Shown one piece after another: positions 9,269 through 17,629 of a DNA stretch of 64,000 nt. Source of the DNA: Holophagae bacterium. GTDB lineage: Bacteria > Acidobacteriota > Holophagae > Acanthopleuribacterales > Acanthopleuribacteraceae. Within the stretch, counting starts at the first letter, position 1; the number at the start of each line of letters is the position of its first letter. The notes under the pieces are model-generated. The model saw only the letters and a program-made list of their open reading frames with translations. It made no database searches and was not told where the DNA came from. The DNA lies in NCBI GenBank assembly GCA_029263455.1, contig JAJCXM010000025.1:1-64000 (forward strand), read 5' to 3'. Made by a program: the position numbers and the translations under genes.

Positions 9269-9988
9269 ATGACCTTGATCCGAGAAGCTAGCGAGACCGT
9301 TTACACTCCGGACCAATACATGCCCACCCACCGTGACCGCTGGTCCAAATTGGGTTTGATCTTGTCGGGTAGTTTCCATGAGCAGAGCGCAAGTAGCGAA
9401 GCGATGGTGGGCGTAGGTGACCTAATCATCAAGGGCCAAAACCATTGGCATGCCACGCGCATCGGCTGTCAATCAGTGCGGGTCTTTTCTGTGCGAATTC
9501 CTGAGTTAGTGGCTGAAAAGTCAAACGGCTACGCATTGCATCAGGACGATTGGGGCGGCTTGAAACAGGTTCTGGAACTATATTCGGCTTGGAAGCTTGG
9601 AAAGCCCAAATTGTTTCGAATGAGGTACCAGCGGATGATGCGTTTTTTTGCTTCCACACGTCCACAAACAAAACAGGCTCCCGAATGGCTGTTGCAGACA
9701 AGGGACCGTTTGCTGGCATCACATGAGGTACAGGTCAAGGAGTTAGCGGCAGAAGCAGGCTGTCATCCTGTGCACCTAGCTCGATGTTTCCGAGCCACTT
9801 TCCATTGTTCTATCCGCGAGTTTCGTCAACTACTGCGATTGAAGTCGGTACTGGTCTCGTTGCCCAAGAAGGATAATTTGGCGCAGGTGGCTCAAGATGC
9901 TGGATTCTACGATCAGAGCCACATGAATCACTCCTTCCGCAACCAGTTCGGCGTGAGTCCTGGCCTGTGGCGCAAAGCGAACACATGA
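9269..9988 (+). CDS. AraC-family transcriptional regulator
   Basis: A cytoplasmic DNA-binding protein of about 239 residues. The N-terminal half resembles a small cupin-like sensor (GLILSGSFHEQS, VGDLIIKGQNHWHATR). The C-terminal 100 residues hold the two helix-turn-helix motifs of the AraC family: VKELAAEAGCHPVHLARCF, and LAQVAQDAGFYDQSHMNHSF followed by FGVSPGLWR. The frame opens at 9257, but the ATG at 9269 has GGAGA with a six-base spacer and is preferred. The gene is divergent from the serine hydrolase gene with a short shared promoter region, the usual layout for a regulator and its target. The effector is unknown. Confidence 0.9.
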   Translation: MTLIREASETVYTPDQYMPTHRDRWSKLGLILSGSFHEQSASSEAMVGVGDLIIKGQNHWHATRIGCQSVRVFSVRIPELVAEKSNGYALHQDDWGGLKQVLELYSAWKLGKPKLFRMRYQRMMRFFASTRPQTKQAPEWLLQTRDRLLASHEVQVKELAAEAGCHPVHLARCFRATFHCSIREFRQLLRLKSVLVSLPKKDNLAQVAQDAGFYDQSHMNHSFRNQFGVSPGLWRKANT

Positions 9989-10446
9989 TTGCTCGTTTGC
10001 GCCACAGTCGTCTTACTTCAATCAACGCTCTCACCAGGAGTGTGATTTAGCCATATAAGCGCCGGAACGCTTATACGTGCACTGTCCCGGTAATGCACCC
10101 GAATTCCTTCTGTCCCCGTAAAATTCGTTCTTTCCCATCGGTTATTGTGATTGGTGCCGGTCTTGGCCGGGCAGTTGCTTATCAAAGTATTTGGGCCTAC
10201 CCGCTCTAACCGTTATTGAGTTGAGAGACAGATGCCGTTCGTCGTTGCGCCTATCAAACGAAGGGGTTAGAACTTCACACTGGGTTGTGCCAACCAATCA
10301 ACCTACACGTTGTTGCTGAGGTGATGCCGCAGGGAAGATTTCGTTTCGCAGCAAAAACTCATCGTGCTAGAGCGATCGTTTGTTGGCTATCATGTGTAGT
10401 TGATAGTGAATTCGGACGAGTTTTTGAGACCTGAGGGGTTCCTGAA
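9989..10446. other. Intergenic region
   Basis: This 458-bp region contains a perfect stem-loop (separate entry at 10054-10075) and a GAGGGG ribosome-binding site for the gene at 10447. I see no open frame with coding character. Confidence 0.4.
10054..10075. repeat. Perfect inverted repeat (8-bp arms, 6-nt loop)
   Basis: TATAAGCG (10054-10061) and CGCTTATA (10068-10075) flank the loop CCGGAA, 66 bp after the AraC gene stop. There is no T run on either side, so it is not a classic terminator. It could be an mRNA 3' stabilising hairpin or a protein-binding site. Confidence 0.5.
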
Positions 10447-11109
10447 ATGCCTATGATGAGAGATAAAGTTAATCGTTTGATGAAAATAATTGCTATACAG
10501 GCATGCCTAACGTTGTGTGTCTTTGCACAAGTAGAAATTTGCCCAGCGGCGTCCCAATTAGAGGTTTACATCCCGCTCGAGGGTGACAATGACCTTTTTG
10601 AATTTAGTATTTGGAGCGGGCCTGCTAGCGATCATCGCGCCACAGGAATCGCTTTACAAAAAGGTCCGCAAGGCTGGCAGGGCTTTTTCATATCAAAGTC
10701 GATTAATCTTCCCTTACACCCGAAGGACGGAGATTGGGAGCAGTGGATTCAAGAGCTTGATGATTTACAGCTGTTTGATTTGGAGGGCGATGCGCGATTG
10801 CCTTATCCATCTTGCGTCACCACGAAACTATTGAGTGATGGTGAGCTGGTTGCGACCGAACAATGGCCTACGGGCTACCACTACCTTGTCTGTGTGGAAT
10901 ACAACCGCTACGGAGATAAAAGATCCTTCAGCTACACCTTACCTTGGCAATGTGACATAGCCAAGGATTGTCCTGAATTTGAGCACGCCTGCAAAATGAA
11001 GAAGGTTGTTACGTATATTTATGGGCACACACAAGTGCTCAAAGAAGGTCAGCTCTACGCCCTGAACGCAATTGAAGAGTTGGAACGTGTAAAGCGGAAT
11101 GGGCATTAG
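10447..11109 (+). CDS. Hypothetical secreted protein
   Basis: A 220-residue protein I do not recognise. After a basic start (MMRDKVNRLMK) comes a hydrophobic stretch IIAIQACLTLCVFAQVE with probable signal-peptidase cleavage near residue 30. The mature part is acidic to neutral with several cysteines (YPSCV, YLVCVEY, QCDIAKDCPEFEHACKM), which could form disulfides in the periplasm. GAGGGG lies eight bases before the ATG; other in-frame ATGs lie within the first 15 codons. The gene stands alone, with a repeat element immediately downstream. No domain is recognised. Confidence 0.6.
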   Translation: MPMMRDKVNRLMKIIAIQACLTLCVFAQVEICPAASQLEVYIPLEGDNDLFEFSIWSGPASDHRATGIALQKGPQGWQGFFISKSINLPLHPKDGDWEQWIQELDDLQLFDLEGDARLPYPSCVTTKLLSDGELVATEQWPTGYHYLVCVEYNRYGDKRSFSYTLPWQCDIAKDCPEFEHACKMKKVVTYIYGHTQVLKEGQLYALNAIEELERVKRNGH

Positions 11110-11164
11110 CGTGCCAATATGCTGCGCGTTGTTATCTTTTCGATTTATCCACGGATGAATAGCA

Positions 11165-11358
11165 TCCTCCGGCGGAGTGCGAGTATCGACAGGAGCCCGA
11201 GCGACTGAGGTACCGCTTTGGACGAAGTGTTTGCCACACTGAAGAGTTCGCACCGGCCATCGAACCCAGTGAGGTGCTCGGGTAAGTGACGTGAAGTCAC
11301 GCGAAACTACGCTACTTTGTCGCTTGCGAACGTCGCTGCGCTCGATTCACAGACCGGG
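11165..11358 (+). repeat. Dispersed intergenic repeat, copy 1
   Basis: About 190 bp that match 17023-17215 closely when read side by side. Blocks shared without change include ATCGACAGGAGCCCGAGCGA, CTGAGGTACCGCTTTGGACG, AGTGAGGTGCTCGGGT and GATTCACAGACC. Inside the element, CCCGAGC (near 11197) and GCTCGGG (near 11276) are inverted, so it can fold. The two copies differ mostly in the middle. Both copies are intergenic. A minus-strand frame through each copy reads the same peptide (GTSVARAPVDTRTPPE), but this simply reflects the DNA repeat. I do not recognise the family. Confidence 0.8.
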
Positions 11359-11375
11359 AACCTTCGACTTACTCC

Positions 11376-11440
11376 ACCTCTTCGGCGAAAGCGGTGCCTC
11401 AGTCGCTTCGTCTCCTGTCGACTCCGACACTCCGTCGGAG
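11376..11440 (-). repeat. Inverted partial copy of the dispersed repeat
   Basis: Read on the minus strand, this stretch aligns to the first 60-70 bases of the element at 11165: TCGACAGGAG, AGCGACTGAGG, ACCGCTTT and CTCCG-CGGAGTG are shared in the same order. The two lie head to head about 150 bp apart, giving a long potential stem. The segment also carries its own small hairpin, CTCCGA (11422-11427) with TCGGAG (11435-11440). Confidence 0.65.
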
Positions 11441-11840
11441 ATGTGAATATCCATCAGGGTCGAGTTTCACGTTTGCAGTCCCAGAAAATGGTCGTGCCTA
11501 TCACGTTATGAATCGAACAGTAAGTCCCGCCTCCGCTTAAGAGCGGCACGCAGGCGCTTTTCTTTGCGACTACGTCAAACAGTCGATTTAGCAGGAAATC
11601 CTTGGATGAGTCAGCCTCTAACAGCCTGAATTTCAACACTGGCACATATTTGTTATCAGGTCACGTAAAACTGAATTGTCTGGTGACCCGAACATACGGG
11701 TTCACCGGTTAGCAGCGTCATAGCCAACACGACGCTCATGAAAATCTATTTCACGATTAATTTTTGGTCCGGTTTTCCGGACTTTTGCGCGTCAGCGATT
11801 AGAGGGACTTTGTCGCTCCGATCAACCTAAGGGAGAATCC

Positions 11841-12473
11841 ATGAAATATATAACCATCGCCACCATCATTGGCGTTTCCATCGCTAGCTTAGCGCAGGTC
11901 AACGTCGACGATTTCAGCACACCTCAAGGTCCCATTACCCAGTCAGGCGCGATTGGTTCCATGACCGATATGGCCACCGGCGCAGGCATCCTAGGTAGTG
12001 AGCGCACCATCCGTGTCACCTTGGCCAATGCATCGGGAAGCGCGACCTCGGAAGTCACAGGTGGCAATATCACCTTTGTATGTGACCAAGATGCTGACCT
12101 TGAAGTCTGGTGGGACGGCGACACCATGAGCGCATTCAATACGACTGGTTTGGGTGGGGTCGATCTCACTCAATCCATGATGCAAGATCGTTTGACCATC
12201 AACGTTAACGCCAACGACAATACAGGTGCCAACATGGGCGTAACCGTCTACACCGATGGTTCCAACTCTTCGGAACACCAATTCACCATGCCAAGTTCGG
12301 GCTCGGTTGAACTCATGTTCAGTAACTTCAACACCTTGTCGGGCGCAGGTGCTGACTTTACAAACGTAGGTCTGGTCTTCTTTCGCACCATCGACAGGGT
12401 AGGCGCCCGTTCCTTTAGCCTATCGTTCCTTGAGTCAACGCCGGTTGAGCTCGTCGAATTTAGCGTTCAATAG
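11841..12473 (+). CDS. Secreted protein, autotransported-like beta-rich domain, unknown function
   Basis: A 210-residue exported protein. Residues 1-18 (MKYITIATIIGVSIASLA) are a signal peptide. The mature chain is glycine, threonine and asparagine rich with predicted beta structure: DDFSTPQGPITQS, LGSERTIRVTLANASGS, EVWWDGDTMSAFNTTGLGG. I have seen this opening (DDFS-PQGP, followed by GGER-like) in PEP-CTERM-type exported proteins, but no sorting tail is present; the chain ends in TPVELVEFSVQ. A GGGAG site sits five bases before the ATG. The last 14 bases overlap the end of the facing TPR-kinase gene. Role unknown, probably extracellular or surface. Confidence 0.65.
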   Translation: MKYITIATIIGVSIASLAQVNVDDFSTPQGPITQSGAIGSMTDMATGAGILGSERTIRVTLANASGSATSEVTGGNITFVCDQDADLEVWWDGDTMSAFNTTGLGGVDLTQSMMQDRLTINVNANDNTGANMGVTVYTDGSNSSEHQFTMPSSGSVELMFSNFNTLSGAGADFTNVGLVFFRTIDRVGARSFSLSFLESTPVELVEFSVQ

Positions 12474-15327
12474 TCAAGCGCGCTTGGGCTTCACGGGTTG
12501 CGACGGCGTCGCGGCCCAACACCCGCACCAGTAATTCATGACTGAGTTCTAGTCCCTCCTCCGAGCCAGGTTGCATTAAGTCCCTGGCTATGGCCGCACA
12601 AATACTTTGCGTGTTGGCGACTTGCCAATGATCGGGTGGTAGCACTTCACGATATAAGGCAAGCGCCTCTTTCGCCAACGTCGCTGCTTGTTCTAAACGG
12701 CCACCAAGCCTGTAAATCTCTGCTAGTTGCGCCTTTGAGTCGCCCACTTGCGGATGCTTTTCTCCTAGCTTTTGTATTCTAATCTTCAATGCCTCGGACA
12801 AGAGGTTTTCGGCCTCCTTATTGCGATCCAGTGATCGATATAGCCAGCCCAAACTATGCATTGAAAGCGCTGTCATTGGGTGGTCCGCTCCCAACAGAGC
12901 GCGTCTCATTTCAAGTGAGTCCAAATAATATCGCTCAGCTTCTTCGAATTGGGACAGGTTTCTGGCCACCCAACCCAAGTTATGCAGATTGGTTGCAACC
13001 ATGGGGTTTTTAGGGCCATATGCATTTTGGTTGATGGAAAGAGCCTGTTTATATAGCTCGTTTGCTGATTGGAAATCACCGCGCACTTGTTTGACACCCG
13101 CCACGTTATTGATTGCCAGGGCGAGTTCGGGATGGCCAGCGGGGAAACAGGATTCGCGGATTGCTAGTGCTTCAGCAAACAATGTTTCCGACTGCGCATA
13201 ATCACCCACGCGATAGCGATTGACGGCTAGATTATTGAGTGTCACGGCAACATCGGGGTGAGCTTCTCCAAGGGTTGCTCGTCGGATGTTGAGCGCTTCT
13301 CGAAGGTTCATTTCGGCGTTGCCAAAATCGCCATCCCGATCATTGATGTCAGCTGCGATGGTCAAAAGCGTACCCAAATAGGGATGATGTTTGTCGAGAA
13401 ACGTGCGCCCAGATGAAAGCGCGATTTGGATGTGTTCTTTGGCTTGCGCATTGTTGCCCGCTTGAACCAAGACGTCTGCCAATTCACCATGCGCGCTGAT
13501 ACGCGTCATTTCCCCTACCTGCCCATCTAAGCGTGACAGCATGTCCAAGGCCTGCTTTGCCGTAGCCACCGACTCCTGAACTTGGCCACTCTCCCGCAAT
13601 ACGCCAGCTAGACCCAATAGTGATTGCACGACAGCGGGATGGCTGGGCTCGAGTTTGCCTTTGATGTGTTGCACGTTCTCCTGGATGATGCGTTTGGCTT
13701 CATTAATGTTCCCGCGCCGGATTTCTGTCGCCGCATATAGACAGGCCAGTCGTGCTCCGAGATCCACAGAAAGTGTGTCACTGGTGCCAGTCCTCAGCGA
13801 TTCCAGTAACTCATGTACCTGATTGTATTGAGCTTGAGCAAAATGGACCTGTGCTCGATCAAGCATTAACTCTCCTCTTTTGGAGCGACGATTACCGTCG
13901 ATCTGGCTAGATAGATTAATGGCTCGATCCAGGCAGTCGGCCGCTTCATTGTATTGGCCAAATTCGGCATATATTTTCCCAAGTGAGGCCAGCAACGTTG
14001 CTTGGTGCCTGGGTTGCTGGCCTAAACTCTCGGCATAGGACTTACCAGATGCAAGTACCTCAAGGGCCGATATAGACCCGCCCTTGGCTTGACGGGCAAT
14101 ACGAAAGGAGTCGATCAAAGCCTCATTGACCGATTCCGTTTCCGCCATCAATACACGTGACCTGGCTTGCTGTTGTCTTAAACGGCTGGTTTGAAACATT
14201 GAAAAGGCCAGTAAGCAAGCAAGTGTCAGGAGCGTTGCGCCTGTGATGAGTGCCCGTTTGGGGTTGCGTAAGAAAAGCAGTATCAGTTCGTCCCAACCGC
14301 TAGTCGACGCGATGCTGATGGATCGCTTTTCCAGGGTTCGTTTTAGGTCGGTGCGCATTAACTCAAGGGAAGGGTATCGCCGGTTAGCTTCTGGTTCGAG
14401 TGCCTTTTTGAGAATGGCGCGAACCGATTGACTAGGTAACCCATTGGGGAAGGCAACTGAGCTGGCGTCCTTGTCAGGCCCATCATCATCGGCAGGACGT
14501 CGCCCGGTCAAGAGCTCAAAAAGAACCACCGCCAATGAGTAAATGTCCGATGCGACGGTCATGCGCTGACCTGCCCTCTGTTCAGGGCTTGCGTAGGCCC
14601 AGGATAGGGCGCGTTCTTCGTCGAGATTCTGGGTCTCCATCAATTGCGCAATGCCGAAATCGATGAGTTTCACACGACCTTCATCAGTGACCAAGATGTT
14701 CGATGGTTTTAGATCGGCGTGGATGATCAGGTTAGCGTGCGCAAATTGCACCGCGTCACAAACTTGCAAGAAAAGATCGATACGTTGATTGAAGCTGAGT
14801 TGGTGACGGGCGCAATAATCTCGAATCGAAATGCCTTGCACGTATTCCATGATGACATAGGGGTAACCACCTGTTGTCCCGCCATCAAGCATCAACGCGA
14901 TGTGCGGGCTAGTGAGATCACTGAGTATTTGTCGTTCACGGCGGTGTCGCTCAGGGCGGGTGCTGCGGCTGGGTTGTCGACCAATCTTGATGGCAACTTG
15001 GCGATTGAACTCGCCATCAGTGCGCTCTCCCAGATAGACGTCGCTCATGCCGCCTTGCGCGATAAGTTCTTGTACGCGATAGACGCCAATTACTTTGCCG
15101 CACCAGTTCTGTGCGCGTTGATTATTGTCTCGGTGTATGGCCTCCAATGCCGATTCGGGGAAGAGGATCCCCATGTCGTCGCCTTGCAATAAGCCTTCAA
15201 TTAGTCCTGCTAACTCGGGATCGCTGGCGGCAATGTTTGTCAACATCTGCTTTCGAACTTGTTGGCTTTCATCCACAAGCATTGCGAATTGCTCCTGTGC
15301 CACGGCAAAACGAGCTTGATCTAACAT
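12460..15327 (-). CDS. Membrane-anchored Ser/Thr kinase with TPR repeats, non-RD type
   Basis: A 955-residue TPR-kinase. The catalytic domain spans about 83-330: loop IAQGGMSDVYLGE, VAIKI (Lys 114), catalytic loop IIHADLKPSNILV (203-213), LIDFG (221-225) and ASPEQ. The arginine of the usual HRD is replaced by alanine (His 203, Ala 204, Asp 205), so this is a non-RD kinase that keeps its catalytic aspartate. One transmembrane helix lies at about 359-378, followed by more than ten TPR units such as LNNLAVNRYRVGDYAQSETL and LHNLGWVARNLSQFEEAER. The ATG overlaps the last seven bases of the upstream sigma gene (ATGTTAG), implying translational coupling. The 3' end overlaps the facing secreted-protein gene by 14 bp. 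Confidence 0.93.
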   Translation of the reverse strand: MLDQARFAVAQEQFAMLVDESQQVRKQMLTNIAASDPELAGLIEGLLQGDDMGILFPESALEAIHRDNNQRAQNWCGKVIGVYRVQELIAQGGMSDVYLGERTDGEFNRQVAIKIGRQPSRSTRPERHRRERQILSDLTSPHIALMLDGGTTGGYPYVIMEYVQGISIRDYCARHQLSFNQRIDLFLQVCDAVQFAHANLIIHADLKPSNILVTDEGRVKLIDFGIAQLMETQNLDEERALSWAYASPEQRAGQRMTVASDIYSLAVVLFELLTGRRPADDDGPDKDASSVAFPNGLPSQSVRAILKKALEPEANRRYPSLELMRTDLKRTLEKRSISIASTSGWDELILLFLRNPKRALITGATLLTLACLLAFSMFQTSRLRQQQARSRVLMAETESVNEALIDSFRIARQAKGGSISALEVLASGKSYAESLGQQPRHQATLLASLGKIYAEFGQYNEAADCLDRAINLSSQIDGNRRSKRGELMLDRAQVHFAQAQYNQVHELLESLRTGTSDTLSVDLGARLACLYAATEIRRGNINEAKRIIQENVQHIKGKLEPSHPAVVQSLLGLAGVLRESGQVQESVATAKQALDMLSRLDGQVGEMTRISAHGELADVLVQAGNNAQAKEHIQIALSSGRTFLDKHHPYLGTLLTIAADINDRDGDFGNAEMNLREALNIRRATLGEAHPDVAVTLNNLAVNRYRVGDYAQSETLFAEALAIRESCFPAGHPELALAINNVAGVKQVRGDFQSANELYKQALSINQNAYGPKNPMVATNLHNLGWVARNLSQFEEAERYYLDSLEMRRALLGADHPMTALSMHSLGWLYRSLDRNKEAENLLSEALKIRIQKLGEKHPQVGDSKAQLAEIYRLGGRLEQAATLAKEALALYREVLPPDHWQVANTQSICAAIARDLMQPGSEEGLELSHELLVRVLGRDAVATREAQARLTIER

Positions 15328-15881
15328 ACTGGAGCCAGTCGACTTCTAAGCCATGCACTGGCGAAGCGCCAATGGCGGATGACGGATGATCTGCCTATGT
15401 CCAGACATTCTGCGGTTTCATCAATGGTGAGTCCGGCAAAATAACGCAGCTCAACCACGCGCACGATGTCCTTATCTAATTCGAATAGTTCCGTCAGTGC
15501 TTGGTCCAGATCGATCAAATCAGGGTGATCGTCAAAGCCGGTCAATACAACTTCGTCGGGTTCTACGCCCGCTGGCGTGTATTCTCGCTTTTGGGCACGT
15601 TGGCGACGTACATGATCAACCAGCGACCTTCGAATAACGCGTGCAGCTACCGAAAAGAACTGGGTGCGATTATGCCAATTTGCGTCGCGCTGTTGAATGA
15701 GACTGAGGACGGCCTCGTGGAGAAGTTCCGTTGTCTGTAGCGACAACTGCGTGCCATTCAATTGGTTAGAGGCAATGCGACGTAGCCAAGGATAAATGCA
15801 TTCCGCTAGCTCAGCGCTGATGGTACCGGATCGAGACCAATCAACCAGCATACGTGTGAGTTCAGCAGAGTCTTCCATCAT
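15321..15881 (-). CDS. PF07638-type (ECF-like) RNA polymerase sigma factor
   Basis: A 186-residue sigma factor of the same group as the one at 3943. Region 2 includes LQTTELLHEAVLSLI and FFSVAARVIRRSLVDHVRR. Region 4 is ELRYFAGLTIDETAECLDI followed by SSVIRHWRFASAWLRSRL. The stop codon lies inside the start of the TPR-kinase gene, so sigma and kinase are almost certainly made together. In this family the kinase is thought to act upstream of, or on, the sigma factor; that is an inference here. The start may be either of two adjacent ATGs (15881 or 15878). Confidence 0.9.
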   Translation of the reverse strand: MMEDSAELTRMLVDWSRSGTISAELAECIYPWLRRIASNQLNGTQLSLQTTELLHEAVLSLIQQRDANWHNRTQFFSVAARVIRRSLVDHVRRQRAQKREYTPAGVEPDEVVLTGFDDHPDLIDLDQALTELFELDKDIVRVVELRYFAGLTIDETAECLDIGRSSVIRHWRFASAWLRSRLAPVC

Positions 15882-16111
15882 GGCTAAAGTCTAACGTAAG
15901 TGGGGACCGCGAAACCATAGATGTCCCCATACCAGCCCATCACTACCGAAAATAAGATACGTAGCGACTCTCCGAGCGGCGATCTATCTGTTGGGCAGGA
16001 GGCATCGTGAGGCATTTGCCAAAGAAGCAACCACGCAGGTCAATATGGTGTAATACTCACTTATTATGAAGGCTCTCATGCGTACACCGGAAAACACAAG
16101 ATGGCAAGTCT

Positions 16112-16714
16112 ATGGGATTTAAACATTTTCGAAATCTTTTGTTGATAATCCTAGTCTTGATGCTGACAGACTGTGGAATCGTGGCCATCAAACCGTATGT
16201 GACCGACCCGCCTACACATAAAATACAGGACACAACATCACGCCTAACCGTCGCCATCAGAGCAAACGACATCCGTGATGCTGACGTAATTATCGAAAAG
16301 CTGCAAACGGAACAATTGTTCGATCAAGTTATCCATGAATCCCAGCCATCTACTTATGATGTCCTTATTGACATCAATCGCGAGCCTGGTTTCACATGCG
16401 GAAACCCTCAGATATTGACTTATTTGTCTTTCGGAATCATTCCAACTGGAAACGTCGCACGTGATTGGCTGACGATCAAATTCATGGCGCTAAATCCATC
16501 ACGTGTATTGAAAATAGAACGAGAGCTCAAGGCCGAAACCCGCCATGGATTATGGGCCTTATTCTTGCGAGCAAGCAAGAACTGGAAACGCCCAGATTGG
16601 GACCATGACGCAACAGGCTCCCTGAATGCCATTTTTGAAGTAATTTTGGCAAACCAGGATGAGATCTCAAAACTGACGCGTAACAATTGCGACGAAGTCC
16701 TGCTGAATAGGTAA
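16112..16714 (+). CDS. Hypothetical lipoprotein-like protein
   Basis: A 200-residue protein with a basic start and hydrophobic core (HFRNLLLIILVLMLTDCG). The cysteine at about 21 could be lipidated, but the lipobox LTDC has Asp at -1, which is unusual. The mature part carries TSRLTVAIRANDIRDADVI, YDVLIDINREPGF and a more hydrophobic middle QILTYLSFGIIPTGN. I recognise no domain. It stands alone, about 230 bp from the divergent sigma gene. Probably an envelope protein of unknown role. Confidence 0.55.
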   Translation: MGFKHFRNLLLIILVLMLTDCGIVAIKPYVTDPPTHKIQDTTSRLTVAIRANDIRDADVIIEKLQTEQLFDQVIHESQPSTYDVLIDINREPGFTCGNPQILTYLSFGIIPTGNVARDWLTIKFMALNPSRVLKIERELKAETRHGLWALFLRASKNWKRPDWDHDATGSLNAIFEVILANQDEISKLTRNNCDEVLLNR

Positions 16715-16803
16715 AGTAATTGTGACTAAAGAAAGTTGGCTACAGCCGCTAAGATCACACTATCAGTGAAAATGGCGACGAATGATGGTTTGAAGTCCGG
16801 TGT

Positions 16804-16827
16804 AGGGGCGGTTCGCGAACCGCCCCT
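16804..16827. repeat. Perfect 24-bp palindrome (REP-like)
   Basis: The sequence AGGGGCGGTTCG followed at once by CGAACCGCCCCT is a perfect palindrome with 12-bp arms and no loop. Very similar GGGGCGGTTCGCGAACCGCCCC elements occur as dispersed intergenic palindromes in several phyla (from memory, not checked). It lies 90 bp after a gene end. Confidence 0.7.
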
Positions 16828-16959
16828 GGTACATTGAGATGGCAGCCGAATGCACATGCACAAAGAATAGTTAGATATTGACCGTCGTCGTAGCCGGGGT
16901 TTCTTTTTGCTTCTTTTTCTTTGCGGAGGCTGTGGAAACGGTGGAAAGGTGAATACTCT

Positions 16960-16984
16960 GCCCACCTAAGTGACACAGGTGGGC
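16960..16984. repeat. Inverted repeat GCCCACCT / AGGTGGGC
   Basis: Perfect 8-bp arms (16960-16967 and 16977-16984) around a 9-nt loop. There is no adjacent T run. It lies between the 24-bp palindrome and repeat copy 2, so the whole block may be one composite element. Confidence 0.55.
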
Positions 16985-17022
16985 ACGGAGCTGTATTAAG
17001 GCTTAACGACTACGGAGGAACG

Positions 17023-17215
17023 TGTTCTGGCGGAGTGCGTGTATCGACAGGAGCCCGAGCGACTGAGGTACCGCTTTGGACGAAACCTTTGCCGAATCGA
17101 ATAGCCAGCAGCGGGCATCGAACGCAGTGAGGTGCTCGGGTGAGAGGCCTGAAGTCACCCACACCTGCCGTCCTCCGCACTTGCGAACCTCGCTGCGCTA
17201 GATTCACAGACCTGG
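17023..17215 (+). repeat. Dispersed intergenic repeat, copy 2
   Basis: The second copy of the element at 11165, same orientation, about 5.9 kb away. The core GGCGGAGTGCGTGTATCGAC through GATTCACAGACC is preserved, with differences concentrated in the middle. This copy lacks the inverted partial partner seen downstream of copy 1. Confidence 0.8.
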
Positions 17216-17629
17216 TCAACAGCAAAGTGATTTCTTATTTTCAACTATGCAAAAGACCATTGAAGCACTAGGCGGCCGTCTCTCGTTAGTCGCGGAGTTT
17301 ACGGACATTGAACCTGTCATCCTAGTAGGTTTTCAAGGTCTTAGGACCGAACGCTGAGCTGAGCACAACATTTGATTGCATCATAGTTGAAATAACCCTT
17401 CCCCGGTGGGTCAAAAATATGTGAGGAACGTTGCTCAGGCTACTATCGGTAGCGACGCGCCGCCGGAAGAGGTACTGATCGTGTTTAATGTATTTCGATC
17501 GGAAAGTCGAACATCATTTCTACCCGCCTTTTGTTTGTCTCCTTACGCTGGTTATTTTAATATTTAATCTGCGGTTTTACGACGATGCTGTCTAGCCTCG
17601 AACACAACGTTAGTCCAAAGGCATTCTGC

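Larger units (their letters stand above)
11110..11840. other. Intergenic region carrying repeat element copy 1
   Basis: A 731-bp gap that includes the dispersed repeat and its inverted partial copy (separate entries). The part from about 11450 to 11840 has only short open frames without coding character; a GGGAG ribosome-binding site for the next gene lies near 11832. Confidence 0.45.
16715..17629. other. Long intergenic region with palindromes and repeat copy 2
   Basis: A 915-bp gap containing a perfect 24-bp palindrome, a second hairpin and dispersed repeat copy 2 (separate entries). A pyrimidine-rich tract at 16900-16922 (TTTCTTTTTGCTTCTTTTTC) adjoins them. From 17220 to 17580 I see no gene or strong structure. 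Confidence 0.5.

Noticed and set aside
10939-11253. Minus-strand frame sharing the peptide GTSVARAPVDTRTPPE with the frame at 17010-17225
   Set aside because: The match follows from the DNA repeat shared by the two intergenic regions; neither frame has a ribosome-binding site, and both lie in structured repeat sequence.
16726-16976. Minus-strand frames rich in Lys/Arg/Pro over the palindrome region
   Set aside because: Their composition is dictated by the pyrimidine tract and palindromes; no start signal or domain.
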